50,276 nucleotides of DNA, from contig CAZJWC010000009.1 of the NCBI GenBank assembly GCA_964550125.1, forward strand, positions 1 through 50,276, written 5' to 3'. The notes under the pieces are model-generated. The model was not told the DNA's origin and did no database searches. It saw nothing but the letters and a program-made list of their open reading frames with translations. Shown here in pieces: positions 22,719 to 31,444 of this stretch (positions are counted from its first letter, which is position 1; the number at the start of each line of letters is the position of its first letter). Both the position numbers and the translations under genes were made by a program. The stretch is from CAZJWC01 sp964550125. Its GTDB lineage: Bacteria; Bacillota; Clostridia; Christensenellales; Borkfalkiaceae.

Positions 22719-23660
22719 ATGAGAGAATTTGTGAAGAAGGTCAAGCAATTTTTCAAGACTACCTTTAAGGCAATTTGCTCTTTTGTGAAAGGATGCTTTA
22801 AATTTTTAAAAAGTCATCCGTTATTCACAGCGATAATATGTTTTGCTCTGTTCTTTATTGCGTTTATTGTTTATGTTTGGATTGTTAAAAAGAAATTTCC
22901 ACTTTTTTACCCCTTGTCAGGAACCCAGTTTGCAATTATATTTACGGGTTTGTTGATTTTCTTTTCAATAGCTATCCTTGTCGGCTTTATTTTGCGACTT
23001 ACTAAAAGACAGGAAAAGATGAATAATGAACTTTTATCACAGAATAAAGAGATTGCCACATCTTATCTAAAAAGTAGCATAATGCCCTACATAGCGTTGA
23101 CAAATGTGTCAATAAAAAGAAACTACAAACCACCTATGGCTTCAAGACCTATGTTTGTGGGAACTTTAGACGGCTTGAAGGAAAGTTTTGAAAAGAATAA
23201 AATTTACAATGAATTTAAACCTGATGAGTTTTACTTTACAATCTCGCAAGATAAAGTATCCTTTTCAACTACAGAGCCTGACTATGTGCAAGAGTTTTCT
23301 CAAAGATTTTTTACTGTGGGCAGTTTGCAAGCAAAACATCAAGTTAAAAAAATGTGTATTGCCACAGCAAAAAACGTTGGTAACGGAAGTGCTTGCAATC
23401 TAACTTGTGGAGTGTTCAAAAAAGGTGAAAAGAAAAATAGCTATTTACATAAAACAAGCCAGATTTTTTCAATAGAAAAAAACAGTGATATAAAGATAAC
23501 ACTTTTTGTTAAGGACCTTGTTGATGATGGAGAATATTATTTGTATTTTAAGTATACAAATATTTATGGCGACAAGTATTTACAACCATATCCCTTTAAA
23601 GTTAAGGACAGCGTGATTGATAAAATTTGTCTTGATTCAAACCAAATAAAAATGAAATAA
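22719..23660 (+). CDS. Two-span membrane protein with a cytoplasmic C-terminal domain, unknown function
   Basis: 313 residues from the ATG at 22719, which has AAAGGGAG upstream. A GTG at 22680 lies within the promoter and is rejected. A strongly basic N-terminus (residues 1-36) is followed by hydrophobic spans near residues 37-58 and 72-92. The rest is soluble and begins with a short helix (RLTKRQEKMNNELLSQNKEI). The C-terminal part is beta-rich (for example KMCIATAKNVGNGSACNLTC and DDGEYYLYFKYTNIYGDKY), as in small all-beta modules. I recognise no family. It converges on the XRE gene across a shared terminator. Confidence 0.8.
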   Translation: MREFVKKVKQFFKTTFKAICSFVKGCFKFLKSHPLFTAIICFALFFIAFIVYVWIVKKKFPLFYPLSGTQFAIIFTGLLIFFSIAILVGFILRLTKRQEKMNNELLSQNKEIATSYLKSSIMPYIALTNVSIKRNYKPPMASRPMFVGTLDGLKESFEKNKIYNEFKPDEFYFTISQDKVSFSTTEPDYVQEFSQRFFTVGSLQAKHQVKKMCIATAKNVGNGSACNLTCGVFKKGEKKNSYLHKTSQIFSIEKNSDIKITLFVKDLVDDGEYYLYFKYTNIYGDKYLQPYPFKVKDSVIDKICLDSNQIKMK

Positions 23661-23663
23661 AAT

Positions 23664-23694
23664 AAAGGCTTACGATTTAATCGTAAGCCTTTTT
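23664..23694. terminator. Bidirectional terminator
   Basis: AAAGGCTTACGA (23664-23675) and TCGTAAGCCTTT (23681-23692) form a perfect 12-bp stem with T on the right and A on the left. It can serve both the 22719 gene (plus) and the XRE gene (minus). Confidence 0.9.
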
Positions 23695-23704
23695 AATATT
23701 AAAA

Positions 23705-24295
23705 TTATTCTTTTCGTATCTGCGACCATAAAAAGATAATTATTTGTAGGGGAATACCTACAAAAAATATAGGCCACATTTTAACATAACTAAGTGATGC
23801 TAAAAAGATTGAAAGCAAAGTTGACCAGTTGAGTACAGTGTTTATGATAAAGGCGTATTTTCTTCTGCCCCATTTAAAGTTGAAAATTAAAAGTAAAACA
23901 GCCGAGGCAGGTATACAAAAAATAAAAACTACCCATAAATTTGCATATTCAAATTTGTAGATAACTGCATAAACATAAAACAGTGTTGCTACAAACCAAA
24001 CCATAACTACAAACAACAAAGTAATTGCAAGTTTGTTGTACTTGGTTTTTTCAGGCATAAGATATTTTTCTTTTTCCTCATCGCTGTTTTCGTTGAGTAT
24101 ATAGTCAACGGTAACTCCAAACTTTGAGGCAAGTTCCTTTAAGGTTTGTATATCTGGTATCGATTCTCCTCTTTCCCATTTTGAAACTGCCTTGTCGGTA
24201 TAATTTAACTCCTCTGCAAGTTCTGCTTGAGTCATTTTATGTCTTTTTCGTAACTCTATTATGTTTTCAGCAATTATTTGTTTTAAATCCTTCAT
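23705..24295 (-). CDS. XRE-family regulator with a four-span membrane domain
   Basis: 196 residues from the ATG whose first base is 24295. Residues 5-62 are a Cro/CI helix-turn-helix (IAENIIELRKRHKMTQAELA, then TDKAVSKWERGESIPDIQTL). A short acidic linker follows, and residues 85-192 hold about four hydrophobic spans. XRE regulators tethered to the membrane are common in gut Firmicutes and are thought to sense envelope signals. The frame extends 24 codons upstream but that part matches nothing. A TATAAT box ends 6 bases before the ATG with no Shine-Dalgarno, so the message may be leaderless. It is divergent from the TIR-LRR gene. Confidence 0.88.
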   Translation of the reverse strand: MKDLKQIIAENIIELRKRHKMTQAELAEELNYTDKAVSKWERGESIPDIQTLKELASKFGVTVDYILNENSDEEKEKYLMPEKTKYNKLAITLLFVVMVWFVATLFYVYAVIYKFEYANLWVVFIFCIPASAVLLLIFNFKWGRRKYAFIINTVLNWSTLLSIFLASLSYVKMWPIFFVGIPLQIIIFLWSQIRKE

Positions 24296-24301
24296 AGTTT
24301 T

Positions 24302-24307
24302 ATTATA
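24302..24307 (-). promoter_or_regulatory. -10 box of the XRE gene, implying a leaderless mRNA
   Basis: On the minus strand TATAAT (24302-24307) is followed by six bases and then the ATG. Normal initiation 7 bases after the box would fall on the A of the start codon. The -35 region is weak (TTGTGG at a 19-base spacing). Confidence 0.5.
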
Positions 24308-24410
24308 ACATAAAAATTTATAAAAGCCACAAAAAAAATTATTATTAAAAAATTTTTTTATTTTCAAATGGTGGAAAACTTAATTTTGAGGGGAAAAATC
24401 GCTATTGATA

Positions 24411-24439
24411 TTGACATTTATCACTTTTAATGTTACTAT
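24411..24439 (+). promoter_or_regulatory. Promoter of the TIR-LRR gene
   Basis: TTGACA (24411-24416), a 17-base spacer and TACTAT (24434-24439), 46 bases before the start at 24486. It lies in the 190-base divergent region shared with the XRE gene. Confidence 0.7.
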
Positions 24440-24485
24440 TTTTTATATAGAGAGAGTTGTTTAATATGATAAGGGTGGTCAAAAT

Positions 24486-27374
24486 ATGGAGGAGATGATT
24501 TCAAGAACGTGCGCTACTTGTGGAAGCAGATGTAACTACAAGGACGGAGTGTTTGTTTGTCAAAACTGTGGTAATGTTTATGTTAAAGTCAACAGCAATA
24601 ACAAGTTGCTTGCTGACTTGTCCGTTGCACAAAGTTACAGACAAAATGCCGAGTTTTCAAAAGCACAAAAAATTTATAATGATGTTATTTCACACAATAA
24701 AACCGCAGATTTGTCCGAGGCTTTCTGGGGTTTGTTTTTATGTGATTTTAATGTTGTTTTTGAGTTTAATGAAAAAGACGTTGCGTTCCCATCTTTTTAT
24801 TCAATGAAAACGGAGAGCGTTTATGAGGCGGAAAGTTATAAAACTGCTATTGCCTATATAGGAAAAACTTCTCCATTGAAAGCAAGTTCGTACAAAAAGA
24901 TTGCTAGCGAGATTGAAAGCGCAAGAAAAAACTATATTGAAATTGAAAAGAATAATCAGCCATACGATTTGTTTATATGCTTTAAAGATTTAGTACCTGA
25001 TAATATGACGGCTAGGGAACTTTATAATCATTTAAGTAGTAAGTATAGGGTTTTCTTTTCGCCCATATCTTTAAATAATGTAAAGGGAAATTTCCGTGAA
25101 TATGAACCTAATATATATTACGCCTTGTATACCTCAAAGGTAATGTTGGTGGTTTGTTCAAATAATAAAAATGTAACATCGCAATGGGTAAAGAATGAGT
25201 GGAGCCGTTTTAGTGATATTGCATCTGGTTCAAAAAAGTCGATTATACCCATTTTTTCAAATGGCTATCAGCCTAATATGTTGCCTAGTGGTTTATCAAA
25301 ATATCAAGGTTTGTTTGACGGAAGAAGTTTGATTGCCGATTTAGAGAAAAACTTACAAGGTATTTTTGAAAACGGAAATAAGGAAGACGCACCTAAAAGG
25401 GACAACCACTCCTCAAGAGAAAAGAGGGCTGAAATTGAATTAAGTTCGGGCAACTTTGAAAAAGCAAAGGCGTTATATGATGAGATTTTAAACGACTATC
25501 CAGAAAGTGGAAATGCTTGGTGGGGCCTTTTCCTTGCAGAGCAAAAACTTAAAAATGAAGATAAAATTATCGACCCGTCAAACTCTACTATATATTCTGT
25601 TTACGATAACACTAATTATAAAAATGCTTTACGCTTTGCTGACGACAACTTGCGAGAAAGAATAAAGGCCTTAAATAATAAAGCAGAGCAAATGGTTGAG
25701 GACGTATATTTATATATAAAAAACGGACGATACCCTGGTGCGAAAAGACTTTGCAAAAAGATTTTGTCAGTATGTCCTACAGATATAAATATATGGTGGT
25801 TACTCTTGTGCTTGAATTTTGAGTGGGACGGAAAGGACGTTAAAAAGGGGGTTGAGATAGGTTCTAAAAAGATTGAGGAGAGTAAAGAGTATCAAGCAAT
25901 TTTGAAATATGATTCTCAATCAGGAGGGAAATATAAATCAATTTTAGGACAGATTAAAAAACACGAACAGATAAATGAATTTGAACGAGCAAGGGAAGAA
26001 AAACTAGAAGAAGCAAAGAAGGAATTAGAAAAGCAAAGTGCTGAAAAAGAAATAGTAGTACCCCCTCCTGCTTCCCAAACTGTCGAAAAAGAAGTTAAAA
26101 TACGCAGAGAGGAAGTTCGTAAGCAATATATACACAATACGATAACAACCCATAAAAAGAGCAACTTTTTTAAAAAGGCTTTGCTTATAGGCTCAATCAC
26201 TACAGTTTTAATTTTATCTTTTACTCTGGTTACTTTTGTTTTTTTAAAGGGATTAAATAACGGAGTTTTTAGGTATACCTTACAGGAGGACGATACCTAT
26301 TGCGTAACAGGTTACCTCTCGCTTGGAAAAAGTAATGAAATTGAAATTCCAAGTGAATATCATGATAAAAAGGTAACTGCTATTGCAGATAATGTATTTA
26401 AAAATAAAACGAAGATTGAAGAAATTACCCTTCCCGATACAATAAAGTATATAGGGAAAGATGCCTTTTACGGTACGGGTTACTATAATGAACTTACAAA
26501 CTGGGAGGGAGAAACTCTTTATATAGGCAATTACTTAATCAACTCAAAAACTACTCTATTAAATTCTTTTAGTTTTAAGAAAGGGGTAACACTAATTGCC
26601 GACTATGCTTTTGAAAACTGCACTAATCTTGCAAACGTAACTTTGCCCTCTACTGTTGAAAGTGTTGGAAAGTACGCATTTTCAGGTTGCACTTCTCTTA
26701 CTGATTTTGCTTTTTCAACGTCAACCAAATATATAGGAGAGGGAGTTTTTTCAGGGGATACAATGCTTGAAAATGTTATCGTTCCAAATGAAAACTTATA
26801 TTATACTACTGAAAACAATGTTTTGTATAATAAAGATAAAAGCATTTTACTTGCCTATCCTTCAGGGTGTGAAGATAAAAGTTTTACACTTTTAGATAGT
26901 GTAAAGCGTATTGCCGAAAGGGCATTTTATCACGCACAATATATTAAAAATTTACATTTTGGAGAGAACTCACATCTTCTTGAAATTGAGGAGAGTGCTT
27001 TTAACAACTGTTTAGCATTAAAAAGTTTAAGTTTGCCTAATGGAGTTACGCAAATCGGTAAATACGCATTTGCTAATTGCGTTGCGTTGCAGTCTGTTTT
27101 GATATCAAGTAAAGTTGAAAAGATAGGTACGAGTGCGTTTTCTTCCTGCAATCAACTATTAGATGTATATATTGATAGTTATGAAGTTGCGTCAAACTTT
27201 ACAAGTTCAACTAGTCAAGGAAGTATATGCAGTCAAAAGGATACTGATGTTTACGTTAATACAAAGATAGGTGCTAATAATGTAGGTGCGTATTTATCAA
27301 AAAAATATCAAATGGATACTAATATTCATACGGTGAACGGCGAAACATATTATAAATATGGGTACAAAAGATGA
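24486..27374 (+). CDS. Zinc ribbon-TIR-TM-LRR transmembrane protein
   Basis: A 962-residue protein. It begins with a zinc ribbon (Cys9/Cys12 and Cys25/Cys28), then TPR-like helices. Residues 158-245 are a TIR domain: QPYDLFICFKD, KYRVFFSPIS, YEPNIYYALYTSKVMLVVCS and SQWVKNEW. The Glu238 after the Trp matches the catalytic Glu of NAD-cleaving TIRs. A second TPR-like region covers 310-500 and a charged coil 495-550. A basic patch (HKKSNFFKK) and one membrane span at 563-587 follow. Residues 600-900 are BspA-type leucine-rich repeats such as LSLPNGVTQIGKYAFANC. The TIR should be cytoplasmic and the LRR outside. The stop overlaps the next gene by 4 bases. NADase activity is inferred. Confidence 0.88.
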   Translation: MEEMISRTCATCGSRCNYKDGVFVCQNCGNVYVKVNSNNKLLADLSVAQSYRQNAEFSKAQKIYNDVISHNKTADLSEAFWGLFLCDFNVVFEFNEKDVAFPSFYSMKTESVYEAESYKTAIAYIGKTSPLKASSYKKIASEIESARKNYIEIEKNNQPYDLFICFKDLVPDNMTARELYNHLSSKYRVFFSPISLNNVKGNFREYEPNIYYALYTSKVMLVVCSNNKNVTSQWVKNEWSRFSDIASGSKKSIIPIFSNGYQPNMLPSGLSKYQGLFDGRSLIADLEKNLQGIFENGNKEDAPKRDNHSSREKRAEIELSSGNFEKAKALYDEILNDYPESGNAWWGLFLAEQKLKNEDKIIDPSNSTIYSVYDNTNYKNALRFADDNLRERIKALNNKAEQMVEDVYLYIKNGRYPGAKRLCKKILSVCPTDINIWWLLLCLNFEWDGKDVKKGVEIGSKKIEESKEYQAILKYDSQSGGKYKSILGQIKKHEQINEFERAREEKLEEAKKELEKQSAEKEIVVPPPASQTVEKEVKIRREEVRKQYIHNTITTHKKSNFFKKALLIGSITTVLILSFTLVTFVFLKGLNNGVFRYTLQEDDTYCVTGYLSLGKSNEIEIPSEYHDKKVTAIADNVFKNKTKIEEITLPDTIKYIGKDAFYGTGYYNELTNWEGETLYIGNYLINSKTTLLNSFSFKKGVTLIADYAFENCTNLANVTLPSTVESVGKYAFSGCTSLTDFAFSTSTKYIGEGVFSGDTMLENVIVPNENLYYTTENNVLYNKDKSILLAYPSGCEDKSFTLLDSVKRIAERAFYHAQYIKNLHFGENSHLLEIEESAFNNCLALKSLSLPNGVTQIGKYAFANCVALQSVLISSKVEKIGTSAFSSCNQLLDVYIDSYEVASNFTSSTSQGSICSQKDTDVYVNTKIGANNVGAYLSKKYQMDTNIHTVNGETYYKYGYKR

Positions 27375-28084
27375 TAAGAACTATTTGTTTAGATGGACGG
27401 AATATCAATTACAATTTGGTATATAAGAACGTCAAAAATATGATATTGCGTGTGAAGGCAGATATGACAGTAAGTGTGTCTGCTAAAATACGCACGCCTA
27501 TAAATGTGGTTGAAGATTTTATCTATGCAAATTCCGATTTTATTTTATCAACTATTCGCAAATTTTCTAAATTGAGAGTGAATAGGGAAAAAGCCTTGCA
27601 ATATGTAACAGGTGAAAAGATATTGTTTTTGGGCAACGAGTTGCCCTTAAATGTTGTTGAGGGAAAAAATAAGATAGGCACTAACAGTCAAATAATTTTT
27701 ATTTCTACAAGTAGGTACTATGATGTTGACTATAAAAAAGAACAACTTAAGCGTTGGCTTGATGGCAAACTGAAAAGGTTGGTTACTGCATTAGTTGATA
27801 AAAACTACCCTCCCTTTCAAAAAGTGGGGGTAGAGTATCCCAAAATTACTTTTAGAAGTATGACTTCAAGGTGGGGTAGTTGTAATTACAAAAAAAAGAT
27901 AATAACATTTTCAAAAGAGTTGATTCATTACCCCGTAACTTGTATAGAGTATGTTGTCGTGCATGAACTTGCCCATTTTTTACAACCCAATCACTCAAAA
28001 AGTTTTTACGATATAGTAGAGCAGATTTTACCCGACTACAAGTTTAGAAAAAACCTATTATCTCAAATGCAATATGTTGGATAA
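27371..28084 (+). CDS. YgjP-type (DUF45) zinc metallopeptidase
   Basis: A 237-residue protein of the YgjP/M48-like DUF45 family. The C-terminal third carries the family core: PKITFRSMTSRWGSCN, then ITFSKELIHYPVTCIEYVVV, HELAH as the zinc site, and the third ligand in QPNHSKSFYDIVEQILPDY. The N-terminal part is the usual beta-rich region (NMILRVKADMTVSVSA). The physiological substrate of the family is not settled. Its ATG overlaps the stop of the TIR-LRR gene (ATGA), so the two are translationally coupled and likely work together. That pairing is unusual for a gene often found alone. Confidence 0.92.
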   Translation: MIRTICLDGRNINYNLVYKNVKNMILRVKADMTVSVSAKIRTPINVVEDFIYANSDFILSTIRKFSKLRVNREKALQYVTGEKILFLGNELPLNVVEGKNKIGTNSQIIFISTSRYYDVDYKKEQLKRWLDGKLKRLVTALVDKNYPPFQKVGVEYPKITFRSMTSRWGSCNYKKKIITFSKELIHYPVTCIEYVVVHELAHFLQPNHSKSFYDIVEQILPDYKFRKNLLSQMQYVG

Positions 28085-28099
28085 AGTGTAAAAAATTAC

Positions 28100-28128
28100 T
28101 TGACAAATAATAAATAGTTGACTAAAAT
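28100..28128 (+). promoter_or_regulatory. Promoter of the T-box transcript
   Basis: A perfect TTGACA (28100-28105), a 17-base spacer and TAAAAT (28123-28128), directly upstream of the T-box leader. Confidence 0.8.
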
Positions 28129-28134
28129 AAAATC

Positions 28135-28400
28135 AATCAAAGCAAAAGACTATGACGAAGAAAGTCGAAAATAGGTTTTTTAAGAGAGTTAGTGGTTGGT
28201 GGAAACTAACATAATTTATTTTCAAGTGCTATCCCTTCCGAGTTGAAACCCCGAAAGCATAAAAGCAAGTAGACGGTTTCCGGTTTTGTCCCGTTAAGAC
28301 AAGGGGTTTGTTTGAACCTTTAAAGTGGCGTATACTTATACGCAAATTGAGTGGTACCGCGGTCTACATCGTCTCAAAGCATTTGCTTTGAGATTTTTTT
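28135..28400 (+). promoter_or_regulatory. T-box riboswitch (tRNA-sensing leader)
   Basis: The T-box core TGGTACCGCG lies at 28352-28361, preceded by a stem III hairpin GCGTATA-CT-TATACGC (28328-28343). The 5' part has the stem I features: ATGACGAAGA kink-turn side, AGAGAGTTAG, GGTGGAAACTAAC distal loop and CCGAG. GAAAATA pairs with TATTTTC just above the specifier loop, whose 3' strand reads AAGTGCTATCC. Depending on register the specifier could be TGC (Cys), GCT (Ala), TAT (Tyr) or ATC (Ile); I cannot settle it. The terminator at 28372-28400 follows. Uncharged tRNA would allow readthrough into the 28418 gene. Confidence 0.93.
28372..28400 (+). terminator. T-box terminator
   Basis: TCTCAAAGC (28372-28380), loop ATTT and GCTTTGAGA (28385-28393) form a perfect 9-bp stem with seven T (28394-28400), 18 bases before the next start codon. 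Confidence 0.92.
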
Positions 28401-28417
28401 ATTTTGGAGATAAAATT

Positions 28418-30718
28418 ATGGTAGAAAAAAGAAATGAATTAAATGAAAAAATTCAAGAAGTTGCTGAACGTATAAGGGCAGCAAGAGAGGACACTGGGCT
28501 TTCAATGGCACAAATGGCTAAAGAACTTGAAATGACGACCGAGGAGTATGCAATGTATGAAACGGGCATACAAGATTTCAGTTTCACTTTCATTTATAAA
28601 TTTGCTAATGTTTGTGGCCTTGAAATTACTGATATTATGGAGGGAACTAGTCCTTCACTAAAAGGTTTTACGGTTACTAGAAAAGGGCAAGGTACCCCTA
28701 TAGTTCGTAGAGAGGGATTTGTTTATAACCGTCTTGCTCCACTATTTAAAGATAAGATTGCTGAACCCTTTCATGTTGTAGTTCCTTATTCAGAGGAGGC
28801 ACTTTCAGGACCTTTGCATATGGCTACACATAAAGGTCAAGAACTTGATATTGTTATAAAAGGAACGGTAAAAATTTATATCGGCGAAAATAGCGTAACT
28901 TTAAATGAGGGAGATAGCGTATACTATGATAGTTCAATTCCTCATGACGAGGTGGCTTTAAACGGAAAGGATTGCGAACTTTATGCAATAGTTATGAATA
29001 GTGAAAAGGAAGACGACTTTAGGGTTGAGGACTATGTTTCAAATAGAGTGTCAACTTTTACTGACAGTGCAAAATTGAAACAACCTGTCTATGAAAAATT
29101 CATTTCAACAAAGTGTGATGAACAAGGTGTACTTACCGATATAAAGTTTAAAAATTGTGAAAAATTCAACTTTGCCTATGATGTTGTTGATGCCATTGCA
29201 GAAAAATCACCTTATAAAACTGCAATGATATATATTTCAAAAAATCACGAGGAAAAGAAAATTACCTTTGAAGATATGGCAAAGCATACCAATATGACGG
29301 CCAATTACTTTAAATCGTTAGGCATCAAAAAGGGCGATAAAGTAATGTTAGTATTAAAAAGGCATTATCAATTTTGGTATTCAATCCTTGCTTTGCACAA
29401 AATAGGAGCAGTTGTAATTCCTGCAACTAGCCAACTTTTAGAGCACGATTTTGAGTATCGTTTTAGGGCAGGTAATGTTAAGGCAATCGTTTGTACTGCT
29501 GATGGTGAAACTGCCTCACAAGCAGAAATTGCTATGCAAAAGGTTGATGTTCCTATCAAGGTTATCGTAAACGGCTTGCGTGAAGGCTGGTCTTGTTTTG
29601 ATAAAGAATATAAAAAATTCTCACAAGAATTTGATAGACCTTCAGGCGAAGAAGATACAAGTGTAAACGATACAATGCTTATGTTCTTTACTTCAGGAAC
29701 TACTGGTTATCCTAAAATTGCTTGCCATACTTTTGGTTATCCTTTGGGACACTTTATTACAGCAAAATATTGGCATAATGTTGACCCTAACGGTTTACAT
29801 TTTACTATTGCTGAAACAGGTTGGGGTAAGGCTCTTTGGGGTAAACTTTACGGACAATGGCTTTGCGAGGCTGGTGTGTTTGTTTACGATTTTGATAAAT
29901 TTGTTGCAGACGATATTTTAAATATAATCGGTCAATACGGAATAACTACCTTCTGCGCACCTCCTACAATGTATCGTTTCTTTATTAAAGAGGACTTGTC
30001 AAATTATGACCTATCTTCAATAAAGTATGCAACTACTGCAGGTGAAGCATTGAACCCCGAAGTATATAATCAATTTTTGAGAGCGACTGGAATAAAAATT
30101 ATGGAAGGTTTTGGTCAAACGGAAACCACCCTTACTATTTGCAATTTAGTCGGTCAAACTAATAAGATTGGTTCTATGGGTAAGCCTTCTCCCTTGTATG
30201 ATGTTTGCATTTTAAATGAAAATGGTGAGATTGCAAGAGTTGGCGAGGTTGGCGAGATTTGCGTAAAGACGAGTGAAAATGTTCCATTTGGCTTGTTTAG
30301 TGAATACTATAATGACGAAGAAAAGACGAAGGCTGTTTGGCATGACGGATATTACCATACTGGTGATACCGCTTATAAAGATGAAAGTGGTTATTTTTGG
30401 TATGTTGGTAGAAATGACGATGTAATCAAGTCGAGTGGTTATCGTATAGGACCTTTTGAAATTGAAAGCGTAATTATGGAACTTCCTTATGTTTTAGAGT
30501 GTGCTGTTACACCAGTACCCGACCCAGTTCGTGGTCAAGTGGTAAAGGCAACTATCGTTTTAACTAAAAATGCCGAACCTAGTGAAGACCTAAAAAAAGA
30601 AATTCAAATGTATGTTAAAAAACATACTGCACCTTATAAATATCCAAGAGTGGTTGAGTTTGTTGAGGCTCTACCTAAAACAATCAGTGGTAAAATTAGA
30701 AGGGTTGAATTAAAATAG
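28418..30718 (+). CDS. XRE-cupin-AMP-forming acyl-CoA synthetase fusion
   Basis: 766 residues from the ATG at 28418 (TTGGAGA upstream). The frame runs back into the T-box leader, so earlier starts are rejected. Residues 8-65 are a Cro/CI helix-turn-helix (RIRAAREDTGLSMAQMAKEL). Residues 125-195 are a cupin (HKGQELDIVIKGTVKIYIGE, then GDSVYYDSSIPHDEVA). The rest is an ANL-superfamily ligase with the P-loop-like MFFTSGTTGYPKIACHT, GEALNPEVYNQF, GFGQTETT, YHTGDTAYKDESGYFWYVGR and the C-terminal catalytic lysine in PKTISGKIRR. It most resembles medium-chain acyl-CoA ligases; the acid substrate is unknown. Control by a T-box ties it to the supply of one amino acid. Confidence 0.92.
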   Translation: MVEKRNELNEKIQEVAERIRAAREDTGLSMAQMAKELEMTTEEYAMYETGIQDFSFTFIYKFANVCGLEITDIMEGTSPSLKGFTVTRKGQGTPIVRREGFVYNRLAPLFKDKIAEPFHVVVPYSEEALSGPLHMATHKGQELDIVIKGTVKIYIGENSVTLNEGDSVYYDSSIPHDEVALNGKDCELYAIVMNSEKEDDFRVEDYVSNRVSTFTDSAKLKQPVYEKFISTKCDEQGVLTDIKFKNCEKFNFAYDVVDAIAEKSPYKTAMIYISKNHEEKKITFEDMAKHTNMTANYFKSLGIKKGDKVMLVLKRHYQFWYSILALHKIGAVVIPATSQLLEHDFEYRFRAGNVKAIVCTADGETASQAEIAMQKVDVPIKVIVNGLREGWSCFDKEYKKFSQEFDRPSGEEDTSVNDTMLMFFTSGTTGYPKIACHTFGYPLGHFITAKYWHNVDPNGLHFTIAETGWGKALWGKLYGQWLCEAGVFVYDFDKFVADDILNIIGQYGITTFCAPPTMYRFFIKEDLSNYDLSSIKYATTAGEALNPEVYNQFLRATGIKIMEGFGQTETTLTICNLVGQTNKIGSMGKPSPLYDVCILNENGEIARVGEVGEICVKTSENVPFGLFSEYYNDEEKTKAVWHDGYYHTGDTAYKDESGYFWYVGRNDDVIKSSGYRIGPFEIESVIMELPYVLECAVTPVPDPVRGQVVKATIVLTKNAEPSEDLKKEIQMYVKKHTAPYKYPRVVEFVEALPKTISGKIRRVELK

Positions 30719-30721
30719 CCG

Positions 30722-30750
30722 TTGACGAAATGCAAATACAATGTTATAAT
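30722..30750 (+). promoter_or_regulatory. Promoter of the MgtC-family gene
   Basis: TTGACG (30722-30727), a 17-base spacer and a perfect TATAAT (30745-30750), starting 4 bases after the synthetase stop codon. The downstream frame is open through it, but the real start is later. Confidence 0.85.
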
Positions 30751-30775
30751 TAAAAAAAGTTTGATGGGGGAAATG

Positions 30776-31444
30776 ATGGATAAAGTTGAACTTATTTATG
30801 CAATGCGTTTGCTACTTTCAGCACTAATAGGATTTATAATAGGTGTTGAAAGAAAAATGCGTTCAAAGGAAGCAGGTATGCGTACGCACGCTATGGTTTG
30901 CTTGGGTGCGTGTTTGTTTATGTTAATTTCAAAGTACGGATTTAGCGATGTTGATACTTATGACGCTTCGAGAATTGCCTCTCAAGTAGTTGCCGGCGTT
31001 GGTTTTTTGGGTGCAGGTATGATACTTTACAGAAAACACTCAATACACGGCTTAACTACTGCCGCAGGTATTTGGGCAACAGCAGGTATAGGTATGGCGA
31101 TAGGCTGTGGACTTTACATAGTGGCAATAAGTGCAACAATAGTTATGATGATAGTTTTACTTTTGTTGTGTTTGCCTATAAATTTTTTACGCACACCTGA
31201 TAGACCAATCGTTAAAGTAGTTTTTGAGTGCAATGAAAGGGAAGACGAAACCTTAAAGTCTATATTTAACATTAAGGATTTTGATTCTTGTGAAATTACA
31301 AGGAAAGATGAAATGGCTTTGTATACTGCTTATTTTTCACTCCCTCAAAATATTGACGAGTCAGCCCTTAAAAATATTTTGCTTGAAAATAAATTCATAA
31401 AGCAAATTGAAAAAAATCAAGCAGATAGAGGTAATCTAGTATAA
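30776..31444 (+). CDS. MgtC/SapB family membrane protein
   Basis: 222 residues from the ATG at 30776, with TGGGGG 5 bases upstream. Starts nearer 30722 lie inside the promoter. The hydrophobic N-terminal half has the MgtC signature: RLLLSALIGFIIGVERKMRS, KEAGMRTHAMVCLGACLFML, then RIASQVVAGVGFLGAGMILY and HGLTTAAGIWATAGIGMAIG. The C-terminal 75 residues form a small soluble ACT-like domain. MgtC proteins act in magnesium limitation and envelope homeostasis by modulating other membrane proteins. There is no terminator until 31587. Confidence 0.93.
   Translation: MDKVELIYAMRLLLSALIGFIIGVERKMRSKEAGMRTHAMVCLGACLFMLISKYGFSDVDTYDASRIASQVVAGVGFLGAGMILYRKHSIHGLTTAAGIWATAGIGMAIGCGLYIVAISATIVMMIVLLLLCLPINFLRTPDRPIVKVVFECNEREDETLKSIFNIKDFDSCEITRKDEMALYTAYFSLPQNIDESALKNILLENKFIKQIEKNQADRGNLV

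Noticed and set aside
28325..28417. Extended N-terminus of the acyl-CoA synthetase fusion
   Set aside because: The bases belong to the T-box core and terminator; the ATG at 28418 has its own ribosome site.
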